This document shows, one piece after another, positions 37,301 through 46,800 of a stretch of DNA of 64,000 nucleotides; position 1 is the first letter of the stretch; every line of letters starts with the position of its first letter. The stretch is taken from positions 310,001 to 374,000 of the forward strand of contig NZ_JAJSLX010000003.1 of assembly GCF_021290925.1 (NCBI RefSeq), in the 5' to 3' direction. The notes under the pieces are model-generated. The model did not search any database. It saw only the letters and a program-made list of their open reading frames with translations, and was not told where the DNA came from. The stretch comes from Sessilibacter corallicola. Its GTDB lineage: Bacteria; Pseudomonadota; Gammaproteobacteria; Pseudomonadales; Cellvibrionaceae. Both the position numbers and the translations under genes were made by a program.

Positions 37301-40300
37301 TAAAGTGCTCGACCATATCCCCAACAGTATCGTGATCGAACAACTGCTTATCGTAGGTTAATTGCAGTCTCAATTTTTCGCTCGGACCAATCACTACGGT
37401 AATTGGATAGTTGGTGTGCGTTCGATCGGTACGCTCGTCAATTTCGAACTCAACTGTTCTATCCATCATCGCCTGATCAATAGGCGCGTTCTCGAACACA
37501 AACAAACTCTTAAACAAGCTCTCGCCGCGCGGCAGCTCGCTCCAAGATTGAATATCCACCAACGGCGCGAATTCGTATTCACGCATACCCACGTTTCGCT
37601 CGAACAATGCCTTCAACCATTCGCTCACAGAGGCTTGATTATTTACTTCAACTCTTAACGGTAAACTATTGATAAATAAACCAATTAAAGAGTCCGCACC
37701 TTCAAGTTCTGTGGGTCTGCCAGCAACGGTAACACCAAAGATAATGTCGTTATCGCCACTGTAACGGCTGAGCAATAATGCCCACGCACCTTGGACAATG
37801 GTGTTGATGGTAATTTGGCATTGCTGGGCAAGGTTTTGTAATTGCTGGGTTTCTTCAATCGATAAACTCACCGCAACATCGGCAACACCTTCTTGCGACT
37901 GCGGACGATCCACAGCCAAAGAATTCGGTGCATTAAATCCTTTCAGATAATCGCGCCAATATTTCTCGGCACCATCGATATCTTGCTTTTGCAACCAGGC
38001 AATGTAATCGCGATACGGACGCAAGCGTGGTCGCTCGATGGCTTTGTCTTCTACCAAACTTTGATAGAACATTAAAAAGTCCATCATCAGCAAAGAGAAA
38101 CACCAAGCGTCCATAAGAATATGGTGGAAGCTGCGAATTAATTGATACTTGCTGTCACCAACGCGAATTAACGTAATCGCCAATTGCGTTGGCGTTGATA
38201 AATCAAAACCGGTAGTCAATTCCTCTGACATGTATTTCTGAACTTCAGCAACTTGCTGCTGCTCATCCATATGACGCCAATCGAGCAAGGTAACCGGCGT
38301 TTCGACTTTCTTGTGCACCACTTGCAGTAATTGATCTTCGTTTTTCCAATAAAAAGACGTTCTCAATACTTCGTGGCGATCCACCACGCGCGCCCAAGCT
38401 TCAACCACGGCGGCTTCATCTAACGGACGGTTAATTTGATACCGCTCCTGCATGAAGTAAATACCAGTGCCGGGTTTCATTAAGGTATGGAACAACAAAC
38501 CTTCTTGCATTGGCGACAGCGGATACAAGGTTTCAATGTTGTGCCAATCAAACGGCATGTCTTCCAATTGCGGCTGAGTTACTTTTGCCAATGGGAAATC
38601 CGAAGGCGTAACACCACCGCTGCTTTCTTGCAGACAATGATGAATCAACTCACTCAACGCTTCGCAATAAGCACCGGCAAGATCTTCGACGGTTTGTTGG
38701 TCTTGCAGCGCTTTGCTGTAGTACCAGTTTAAGTGCAACTGACCGCCACTGACTTGAGCGGTTAAATCCAAAATATGACTGCGCTTAGAATCCAGCGCTC
38801 GGTCAACGCCACCGGTTTCTGGTGCGTCGCCAAATAAGGTATCAACCGCGTTGTCGTCTTTTTCTTCAATAGCGCCATCGAGCTGGCCGAGGTAATTGAA
38901 GTTTAAAATCGGCGCAGCGTGTTGGGCGAACTGTTCGCGAATTGCCGCCTCTGGATGCAGATAACGAATCAATCCGTAACCAATGCCTTTATTGGGGATT
39001 GCCCGCAACTGCTCTTTAACGGATTTAATTGAATGGGAAAATTCGCGATTGGCAGATTGCTCGTCACTGGCGAACGGTGTTAGCAACACCGGGAACCGGC
39101 TGGTAAACCAACCGATGCTTTGGCTTAAATCTTGTGCTTTAAGATCAACGTCTTTGGCAAACAATTCTTCGCGACCGTGACCTTCCATCTCAATGCAAAT
39201 TTGATCGGACTGAGTTTTGTCACACAACATGCGCGACAGCGCCGTTAACAACACGTCGTTAATTTGCGTTCGGTAAACGCTTGGGATTTTTTGCAACAGC
39301 GCTTGAGTGTCTTCTTTCGACAAACGCTGAGTAACAATCGCTTGCGATGAGACGGTATTAATGGCTGTAACTTTTTCGGCGTCTTGCTCGGATAAGTTAA
39401 ACCCAGATAAATCCGGCGATTCACTGCCAACCTGTTGCCAGTAATCTACTTCTTGATTGAGGCTGTCAGATTTCACGTAGGTAGCAAGATACTGCGACCA
39501 ACTTTGGAAACTGCTCGATTTCTCTCCCAGATTCACCGGCTTATTTTGCGCCAATTGTTGATAAGCTTCGAGAAGATCATTCAACAGAATACGCCAAGAA
39601 ACACCATCAACCACCAAGTGATGGATGGCAATCAGCAAGCGGTTTTCCGGCACAGTGCCATCAATGGTGACATCATTCAGTTCGAAATAACCCACGCGAA
39701 TGAGCGGACCCTTGGCGAGATCCAAACTGGCTTGAACGTCGGTTGCGGCAGATTCAATCGCATCACTCAAGGCGTGTGTGTTCGATTGTGCATCCAGTTT
39801 TAAACGCTCTGCGCCAATGCTCGAACAGAGTTCTTGCACGGGTAGTTTTTCAATCGGTAAGTAACGTTGCTGCCACTGTCCGTTATTTTGTTCAAAGCTC
39901 ATTCTGAGTGAATCGTGTTGCTTCACCAAAGCGACAACCGCTTGTTGCAAGAGCTTGAAATCCAACGGTTGTTTAACCGTGAAAATCGTCGACTGATTCC
40001 AGTGGTGTTTATTTGGGTGATCCGCCTCAAAAAACCACGACTGAATCGGTGTCAGCGGCACATCGCCTGACACCAACGCTTGGCTTTTGGATGTTTTGCT
40101 TTCGCTGTATTCGACCACCGCAGCAAGCTTGGCAACGGTTTGTTCATCAAACAATTGCTTTGGCGTGACTTTAAGCCCTGCTTTGCGCGCTTTTGCCACC
40201 ACCTGCAAACTTAAAATTGAGTCACCGCCCAAGGCAAAGAAATTATCGTGACGATCAATGTCGTCGCGCTTCAAAATACCCGACCAGATTTCAATGAATT

Positions 40301-43300
40301 GTTGTTCGATATCACTCTGCGCCGTTACCGCCACTTGCGATAAACGGGCGATGGTTTGCTCGTCAAACAATTGCTTTGGCGTTAGCGTAATACCGGCTTT
40401 TTTCGCCTTCGCAATCACTTGCAAACTTAAAATGGAATCGCCACCAAGCTCAAAGAAATTGTCGTCAATGCTGATGCTGTCACGACGAAGAATATGACTC
40501 CAAATTTCCACCAACTGCTGTTCAAGTTGATCGCGCGGCTCGCGACCTTCAGCGGCATCGCTGTCTGGACCGGCATCGGCCAAGGCAATTAATTCTCGGC
40601 GATCGAGTTTACCGTTAATGGTCAGCGGTAAGCTGTCTAACCACAACCATTGTTGCGGCACCATGTACGGCGGTAATGTTTCTTCTAACGCACTTTGAAC
40701 GCGTTGGTTATCGGCGCCGGTGCCCGCATCTTCTTTTACTGACTCTTCATTTATTAACTTTTCTTTTACTAAAAAGGCCACCAAGCGTTCGCTGACATCG
40801 CCACGAATCACTTGCACAACTGCATCACGCACACCGTCTTGTTCGCACAAGCAGGTTCGAATATCGCCAAGTTCTACGCGATAACCGCGCAGTTTCACTT
40901 GCTCGTCTAAGCGGCCTAAGAAATCAATGTCGCCATTGCTTAACCAACGCGCTTTATCACCAGTTCGGTACAAGCGTTGTGCCGGTTGGCTGGCGTGCAA
41001 TTGACGCTCAATAAACCGTTCTTGTGTGAGTTCTGGCTGGCCGAGATAACCGCGGGCAACACTGTCACCACCGACAAACAATTCCCCCGCTACACCGGGT
41101 GGACATAAATGGCCACCGGCATCAAGAATGTAGGTTTGGCTGTTTGGTAACGGTTTGCCGACTGGGAAGCTGCCGGTGTATTCAGTTTGGAACGGAATTT
41201 CGTGGGTTAACACACCGACAGTGGTTTCGGTGGGCCCGTAGTGATTCACAATACGAAGCTCGGGCGCTAATTGTCGAACCTGCGCAATTAAACTGTTCGG
41301 ACAAGCTTCACCACCTAAAATCAATAAGGTTTTTGGCAATAAACGCTGGGGCTCGTTAGCGGCCAATAAACCTTGAAGATGGCTTGGTACAATTTTAATG
41401 ACATCAACCTGATGTTCGTCCATGTAAGACGCTACGGCATCCGGTGAGAAACTGCGCTCGGCATCGATTAAATGCAGGCAACCACCAAACGCCAAAGCAC
41501 CGTAAATGGAGGTATTACCCAAATCGGCGGCAACAGTAGAAACACTGGCAAAGCTGTAATTTAATTCAGAACCGTGAATTTCAGAACCATGAATTTCAGA
41601 ACCAAAGAAGCGCGTCATTACACCGCAGGCGTAATTAATTAATTGCTGATGTTCAATCATTACCCCTTTCGGTTTACCGGTAGAACCAGAGGTGTAAATC
41701 ATGTACGCCAAATTATTGTTGGTAGCAACCGGCGTTGGATTATCCGTTGATTCGTTTGCCCATAAAACGGGTTCTGAGGTTTGATCTAAAATCAACGCAT
41801 TAACCGACAAACTGTTCGCTGTGGTTTGCCAAGCGGTTTCGCTCAATAATAACTGCGCGCCGCAATCGTCAATAAGATTTTGCAAACGCGCGGCGGGCCA
41901 TTGGGTATCTAACGGCACATAACAACCACCGGCTTTTAATACCGCCAATAATCCAACCACAAACGAGGCTGAGCGATTCATTAATAAAGCGACAGGAACG
42001 TCGGCGACAACGCCTTGGCTTCGTAAATAATGGGCAAGCTGATTGGCTTGATAGTTTAATTCGCGATAGCTCAAACGCGTGTCAGAGCAAACCAGCGCAA
42101 TGGCATCGGGTGTATTTTCAGCAAAAGATTCGATACGCGCGTGAATCGTCGAAGATTCTTGTGAAATTAACGCGTTCGTTTGAGCCGTTTCTTCACTGTT
42201 TGTGCGTTGAACTTGGTAACGCTCTAACTGTTGGTCATCACTTAATAACGCGTAGTCATTGATATTACCGGCAGGATTAGCGGCAATTTGGGTGAATAAT
42301 TCTTCGTAGTGAGCCAGTAAAGATTCCGCCGTCGACTGAGAAAATAAATCGGTATCGAATTCTAACTGGCAATACAGTGAACTCGCATCGCCGTTATCGG
42401 TAACACGTAAAGTTAATTCATAACGAGCAATTTCTTGATCGTCATTAAAAGACGAAACAGTGACACCCGGCAACTCAATAGACGACGCCTGGCCTGCGGT
42501 ATTTAATACAAACAACACCTGGAACAATGGCGTTGTACTGTTATCACGCTCAACCCCCAATAAATCAATTAATTTATCGAACGGAAAATCTTGATTTACG
42601 TACGCCGAAGACGCTGTCTCATTAACTTGCTGTAGGAACGATAAAAAATCAGCGCTTCGATCAATTTGATTTCTCATCACCAACAAGTTAACAAAGAAAC
42701 CTAACAGCGGTTGCGTTTCTTGTTTGGTACGGTTGGCAATGGAAGTACCAACACAAATATCGTCTTGGCGACTGTAATGGCTGAGCAATACATTAAACGT
42801 TGCCATTAACACCATGTACAAAGTAACGTTTTGTTGGCGAGCCAACTGACGCAATTGATCCGATAATTCTACGGGCAATTCAATGCTGCATTTTTTACCC
42901 AAGCAACGACGATTTTTAGAACGCGCAAAATCCGTGGGTAAATCGATGCGCTGGGGCGCGCCTTCAAGTTGATTTTGCCAAAATTCCTGTTGCTTCAAAA
43001 ACTGCTTAGACTGACCCCACTGACGTTGCCACTGCGCAAAGTCAGAATACTGCACGCTGAGTTTAGGCAATGTTTTTGGTAGCGGCTTTTCAGACAAAGC
43101 ATTGTCTGAATGTGAATTGGTATTGTCGGATTGGCAAAAGTGCGTGTACAAACTGACAAATTCTTGCACCAACAAATCCACCGACAAAGCATCGAAGGCA
43201 ATATGATGAATGGTGAACAAGCCAACGGTGTTTTCGTTATCGACCTTAATTAATTTAAACCGAAACATTAAGTCTTGGCCTAAATTAAACGGCTTTTGTG

Positions 43301-43775
43301 CTTCTTCACGAGCCAGTTGGTTTAAAACGTCGGATTGATCACCGCTGTTGTTATCCAAGGTAATAATTTCAAGCGGTACGGCTTTAAAGGCATTAACACG
43401 CTGGCGCCCTTCCCCGTCTTCATTACCGGTATAGGTGGTTCGCAACACGCTGTGACGTTCAACAATCGCATTAATGCTTTGCTCAACCGCTTGCGTGTTT
43501 AGATTACCGTTAAATTGCAAACCGAACGACAAATTATACAGTGGGTTGCCAGGCTCGGTTTGTTCGATAAACCACAGCCTTTGCTGAGCAAATGACAACG
43601 CATAATCATTCGCTGGCGATTCTTGTTCAGGGACTAAAGGCAGCTTCCAAGGGTCAATGCCTTTTTCTTCCAAAGCGTTGCGAAACGTATTCTTTTTCTC
43701 TTCTGGCAACGCCGCGAGACGTTCCGCAATTTGTCGTAATTGCGCTTGTTTTGAGGGTTTGTTGTTCATGCTCAT
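34350..43775 (-). CDS. Nonribosomal peptide synthetase, terminal: C-A-PCP-PCP-E-C-A-PCP-TE
   Basis: Last assembly-line protein, 3141 residues. Domains by approximate residue: C 60-500 (LSFAQQRLWFIEQ; HHIAFDA); A 555-1050 (YTSGSTGKPKG at 690); PCP with LGGDS at 1110; second PCP with LGGDS at 1185; E 1240-1680 (LTPIQSWFFE; HHLVVDGVSW); C of D-donor type 1755-2190 (LSPMQEGLLFHTL; HHILMDAW); A 2250-2700 (FTSGSTGVPKG at 2370); PCP LGGHS at 2810; TE 2880-3141 (GWSLGG, Asp in GLIDS, His in GSHYD). Pocket residues of the first A read DLTKIGHVG, close to published Asp codes. The second reads DIWELTADD, unassigned but rich in acidic residues, perhaps for a basic amino acid. The C-terminal TE releases or cyclises the peptide. 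The upstream gene ends 78 bp before. Confidence 0.95.
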   Translation of the reverse strand: MSMNNKPSKQAQLRQIAERLAALPEEKKNTFRNALEEKGIDPWKLPLVPEQESPANDYALSFAQQRLWFIEQTEPGNPLYNLSFGLQFNGNLNTQAVEQSINAIVERHSVLRTTYTGNEDGEGRQRVNAFKAVPLEIITLDNNSGDQSDVLNQLAREEAQKPFNLGQDLMFRFKLIKVDNENTVGLFTIHHIAFDALSVDLLVQEFVSLYTHFCQSDNTNSHSDNALSEKPLPKTLPKLSVQYSDFAQWQRQWGQSKQFLKQQEFWQNQLEGAPQRIDLPTDFARSKNRRCLGKKCSIELPVELSDQLRQLARQQNVTLYMVLMATFNVLLSHYSRQDDICVGTSIANRTKQETQPLLGFFVNLLVMRNQIDRSADFLSFLQQVNETASSAYVNQDFPFDKLIDLLGVERDNSTTPLFQVLFVLNTAGQASSIELPGVTVSSFNDDQEIARYELTLRVTDNGDASSLYCQLEFDTDLFSQSTAESLLAHYEELFTQIAANPAGNINDYALLSDDQQLERYQVQRTNSEETAQTNALISQESSTIHARIESFAENTPDAIALVCSDTRLSYRELNYQANQLAHYLRSQGVVADVPVALLMNRSASFVVGLLAVLKAGGCYVPLDTQWPAARLQNLIDDCGAQLLLSETAWQTTANSLSVNALILDQTSEPVLWANESTDNPTPVATNNNLAYMIYTSGSTGKPKGVMIEHQQLINYACGVMTRFFGSEIHGSEIHGSELNYSFASVSTVAADLGNTSIYGALAFGGCLHLIDAERSFSPDAVASYMDEHQVDVIKIVPSHLQGLLAANEPQRLLPKTLLILGGEACPNSLIAQVRQLAPELRIVNHYGPTETTVGVLTHEIPFQTEYTGSFPVGKPLPNSQTYILDAGGHLCPPGVAGELFVGGDSVARGYLGQPELTQERFIERQLHASQPAQRLYRTGDKARWLSNGDIDFLGRLDEQVKLRGYRVELGDIRTCLCEQDGVRDAVVQVIRGDVSERLVAFLVKEKLINEESVKEDAGTGADNQRVQSALEETLPPYMVPQQWLWLDSLPLTINGKLDRRELIALADAGPDSDAAEGREPRDQLEQQLVEIWSHILRRDSISIDDNFFELGGDSILSLQVIAKAKKAGITLTPKQLFDEQTIARLSQVAVTAQSDIEQQFIEIWSGILKRDDIDRHDNFFALGGDSILSLQVVAKARKAGLKVTPKQLFDEQTVAKLAAVVEYSESKTSKSQALVSGDVPLTPIQSWFFEADHPNKHHWNQSTIFTVKQPLDFKLLQQAVVALVKQHDSLRMSFEQNNGQWQQRYLPIEKLPVQELCSSIGAERLKLDAQSNTHALSDAIESAATDVQASLDLAKGPLIRVGYFELNDVTIDGTVPENRLLIAIHHLVVDGVSWRILLNDLLEAYQQLAQNKPVNLGEKSSSFQSWSQYLATYVKSDSLNQEVDYWQQVGSESPDLSGFNLSEQDAEKVTAINTVSSQAIVTQRLSKEDTQALLQKIPSVYRTQINDVLLTALSRMLCDKTQSDQICIEMEGHGREELFAKDVDLKAQDLSQSIGWFTSRFPVLLTPFASDEQSANREFSHSIKSVKEQLRAIPNKGIGYGLIRYLHPEAAIREQFAQHAAPILNFNYLGQLDGAIEEKDDNAVDTLFGDAPETGGVDRALDSKRSHILDLTAQVSGGQLHLNWYYSKALQDQQTVEDLAGAYCEALSELIHHCLQESSGGVTPSDFPLAKVTQPQLEDMPFDWHNIETLYPLSPMQEGLLFHTLMKPGTGIYFMQERYQINRPLDEAAVVEAWARVVDRHEVLRTSFYWKNEDQLLQVVHKKVETPVTLLDWRHMDEQQQVAEVQKYMSEELTTGFDLSTPTQLAITLIRVGDSKYQLIRSFHHILMDAWCFSLLMMDFLMFYQSLVEDKAIERPRLRPYRDYIAWLQKQDIDGAEKYWRDYLKGFNAPNSLAVDRPQSQEGVADVAVSLSIEETQQLQNLAQQCQITINTIVQGAWALLLSRYSGDNDIIFGVTVAGRPTELEGADSLIGLFINSLPLRVEVNNQASVSEWLKALFERNVGMREYEFAPLVDIQSWSELPRGESLFKSLFVFENAPIDQAMMDRTVEFEIDERTDRTHTNYPITVVIGPSEKLRLQLTYDKQLFDHDTVGDMVEHFKQLLCNLSRGANSKLSDIHMLGASDQQKLLTKWSGFSRATPMPQLINENQGKLWPQRFAEQVNNQPEKVAVRCLDQSLSYGELNQKANQIANELTARGVGRNDLVALLDERGIDLLVMIVAVLKAGAAYLPLDPKHPPQRLAKIIELADLSLVLGNAQTETLLTQTWELLADKQTVITLPTLLEQPSSGTLNDQNPEVISEFNDLAYVIFTSGSTGVPKGAMVEHLGMLNNMLGKLPSLNLGSDEVIAQTASQCFDISVWQFLTALMLGARVDIYPDQIAHDPKSLMKAVGENSVTILESVPSLIRSMLDIVEDQNEIKAALDSLRWLLPTGEALPPELARDWLKAFPQIPLMNAYGPAECSDDVAFWPVKTEQEANVSHMPIGLATDNNWLYILDNNQQCVPAGVTGELYIGGAGVGRGYLNDPERTKEVFIKNPFLDFSETDSDIKASEIKTSEIKNSQLALTEAVKTQAERLYRSGDLASFTRDGIIEYRGRKDHQVKVRGYRIELGEIENRVLEHNDIRLAAVVVKSNQHGDNMLVAYVEKEAHTAELESSDAIAQEQEQEQEQWRSFIKDTLPDYMVPSVFVVLPSLPLNANGKIDRLKLPDPDLEKLSTTEYVAPRNVHERKLVEIWKKVLKLDRIGIDDNFFELGGHSLLAIKMVHQMQREFGPDVSLAALFQTPTIRQLVALSQGEAQSQVRMLRDASGENVQSPLFCIHHGGGHTLEYQLISANLDASIPVYGIQSRRLIEPNFEEHSIEEMAELYTAMIQEIQPQGPYQLLGWSLGGVLAMAMTRVLENQGEQVSFIGLIDSVHNVDLNAVLDNPELKHVDTSADLNVVANMLQMFGEEGRQRYETVSPDLRSHFEAELNQMDHEQGLQYAIDKMSELKLIDETVNTEFLKLRYRTSVHYRNLMKKHYPEKVKAVPYIWWAQDSLKDGEAPTPWHRYCDDVAEVDYFDGSHYDIMSAASLHEKISTCLIKGSS
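39990..42098. repeat. 2.1-kb segmental duplication, copy in terminal NRPS
   Basis: From the ALVCSDTRL segment of the A domain, through both PCPs, to the first part of the E domain (ending HHWNQS). It is nearly identical at protein level to 48789-50879 in the preceding NRPS gene. The lengths differ by 18 bp, all explained by one 6-residue linker difference after AFLVK. Outside these limits the two genes diverge sharply. Confidence 0.88.
41565..41604. repeat. 15-bp tandem repeat in A domain
   Basis: About 2.7 copies of TTCAGAACC(G/A)TGAAT, encoding GSEIH-GSEIH-GSEL. The same array occurs in the duplicate copy. It enlarges a loop of the Asp-type A domain before the substrate-pocket region. Confidence 0.8.
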
Positions 43776-43853
43776 CTATTGCTTCAAGTTTTAGCAGGCA
43801 GCCAAATTAAATTTGACTGCCGAAAATAATGTAATTAATGAGTGCTATTGCTA

Positions 43854-46800
43854 CTACTGCTCATCTTCCATTGAACTCATTAAATCGTCCATCCAATCGA
43901 GGTCGTCATCACTAAATTGCTGTTCATTTTCAGACACCAATTGTGCAAGCTCTTTTACGGTTGGATGTTTAAATAATTCAACTAAGGTAACTTCAATTTC
44001 GAATTGTGTTTCGATTTCAGATTTCAATTGAATTGCCATTAATGAATGGCCACCTAATTCAAAGAAATTATCCGTAATTCCCACACGCTCAACGTTTAAT
44101 GCCGATTGCCAAATCTCACAGAGTTGCTCTTGAATCTCATTTTCGGGGGCAACGTATTCGGTGAGCGCTTGTGACCAATTGGGTTTTGGCAATGCTTTAC
44201 GATCAACTTTACCGTTGGCATTTAACGGCATGGCCTCCAATACTTCAAAGGCCGCAGGGATCATGTAACGCGGCAATTGTTGTTGAAGCGTCTGTCTGAT
44301 GTTTTCAACGATTGTTTGTGAGTTGTCCGATTCTTGCGGTTGACTTAACACAAGATACGACACCAAACGTTGTTGGTTGTTGGTATCAACATCGGCAACG
44401 ACGACAGCATCATCAACGGCGTCATGATTATTCAGTAAGGCTTCGATTTCGCCCAACTCAATACGCAAGCCACGAATTTTTACTTGATAATCAACACGGC
44501 CACGATACTCAATCACACCGTCTTCTAAATAACACGCTAAATCACCGGTACGGTACAAACGATTTACATCAGCGCCTGGAATAGTCGGAATAATGTCTTT
44601 AAACGGATTATCAATAAACGCTGCGGCTGTTCGTTCCTCATCATTTAAATAACCGCGACCAACACCAATACCGGCAACGTACAGTTCCCCTTCCACACCC
44701 AAAGGCACGGGTCGTTGCGCGGCATCCAAAATAAATAACTGGTTGTTATCGGTTGGACGACCAATCGGAACATGATGACAGTGTTCTTCTGGCGCTTGAT
44801 CAATGGGCCAGAACGCAACATCGTCGGCACACTCCGCTGGCCCGTAGGCATTCATTAACGGAATATTCGGGAACGTCAGCAACCAGTCTTTAGCCAATTG
44901 CGGCGGCAAAGCTTCACCCGTTGGCAATAACCAACGCAACGTATCACCAATGGCTTTGGAATCGTCTTCTTTTATTTTTGATGTTTCTAACATCATGCGA
45001 ATAAACGAAGGCACGCTTTCCAAAATCGTGATGCCGTCTTTTACGATAGAGGCAAACAAGGCGTTCGGATCATGACTGACAGAGTCTGGATAAATCTCAA
45101 CCCGAGCACCGATCATTAATGCCGTTAAGAATTGCCACACCGAAATGTCAAAACACTGAGACGCGGTTTGAGCAATGGCATCGTCAGAACTCAATGATAG
45201 CGCTGGAATTTTAGAGTACATGTTATTGAGCATGCCTCTGTGTTCCACCATGGCCCCTTTTGGCTCGCCGGTAGAACCGGAGGTAAAAATAACGTAAGCC
45301 AAATCAGACGGCGTTGATTGCCGAGTTAATTCGGTCGTATTTTTATCACCGCTAAGCGATTCGCTGTAACGCACAACTTTTGTTTTTAAAATCTGAGTGT
45401 TTGAAACCTGGGTATTTACAACCTGAGTATTTGCAACCGCATCCATCGAGGCGTCGCCATCTTGAGTGAAATCGGGTAACTCGTCGCCAATTAATACTAA
45501 TGGCGAACCCGCTTTGACAACCACTTTATTTAAACGCGCAGGTGGATGTTCGGGGTCGAGTGGTAAATACGCGGCGCCCGATTTTAATACAGCCACAATC
45601 ATGGTAAGCAAATTAATGCCACGTTGATCCAACAACGCAATCACTTGATCACGCGTATCGGGAACCATACTTTTAATAAAATGCGCAATTTGATTACTGC
45701 GATCATTCAATTCACGATAGCTTAATGATTCGTCCAAACACGCAACGGCAATTGCATCGGGTGTTTTAACCACTTGTTCGGCGAATAAATCCATCCAACA
45801 TAAATGATGCGGATAATCCGTTGCTGTATTGTTCCAATCAACCAGTTGTTGTTGAATTTGACGTTCGTTTAATACCGCAACGTTACTGATGGGTGTATCG
45901 GCATCGACAGAAATCATCGAACCAATAATGGTTTCTAAACTCTCGGCAATACGTTCTACGTTGGTTTGCGTCACACCGGTAAAGGCAAATTGCAATTCGA
46001 GTTTGGGTTGCTTTGATTCACCTTGTGTTGATTTATCATCAAAACCCATAGGCACAACGGTTAACGTTAACGGGTAGTTTGTCGGTTCAAACGATTCATT
46101 AACAGCCAGTTCTAACGTTTGCTCAGATGTGTCTTGTTCTTCAACGGCGTAGTTTTCAAATACAAGAAGGTTATTGAATAACGGTTGATCACTGCCGATA
46201 TCACTGAGTCGTTGCACTTGCGTTAACGGCGTATATTCGAACTCACGAACCTGCGCTTGGTTACTTTGAATATCGCGCAAAAATTCTTTAACGCTGAGTG
46301 CTTCATTAACATTCACTCGCACAGGCAAGGTATTAATGAAAACGCCAAGCATGGTTTCGATATCAGCAATAGGCGCTGAACGTCCGGCAGAGGTAACACC
46401 AAAAATAACGTCATTATTAAAACTGCGCGCGGATAAAATTGACCAAGCCGCGACCACCAAACTGTTCAGCGTGACTTGATAATTTTTCGTTGCCGATTGC
46501 AGCTTGGAACACAATTTCGGCGGTAATTCGAACGTCCAATAACGTTGTTCGGAATCAGTCTCATCCAGTTTTTGAGTAACACCCGGCACTGGGGTTGGTT
46601 GTTCTAACCCTTTTAAGTAGTCACCCCAAAAAGCATCGGATTTTTCAAGAGACTGACTGCGTAACCAGTGAATATAATCTTTAAACGGTTTTGGCGTTTG
46701 TGCAAGCAACTGCTTAGCGTGCTGCGCCGCAGGTGTTTGATTGCCAGAAACGTCGTTTTCAAAGTGATAATACAACGCCATCACTTCTTGAACTAAACGC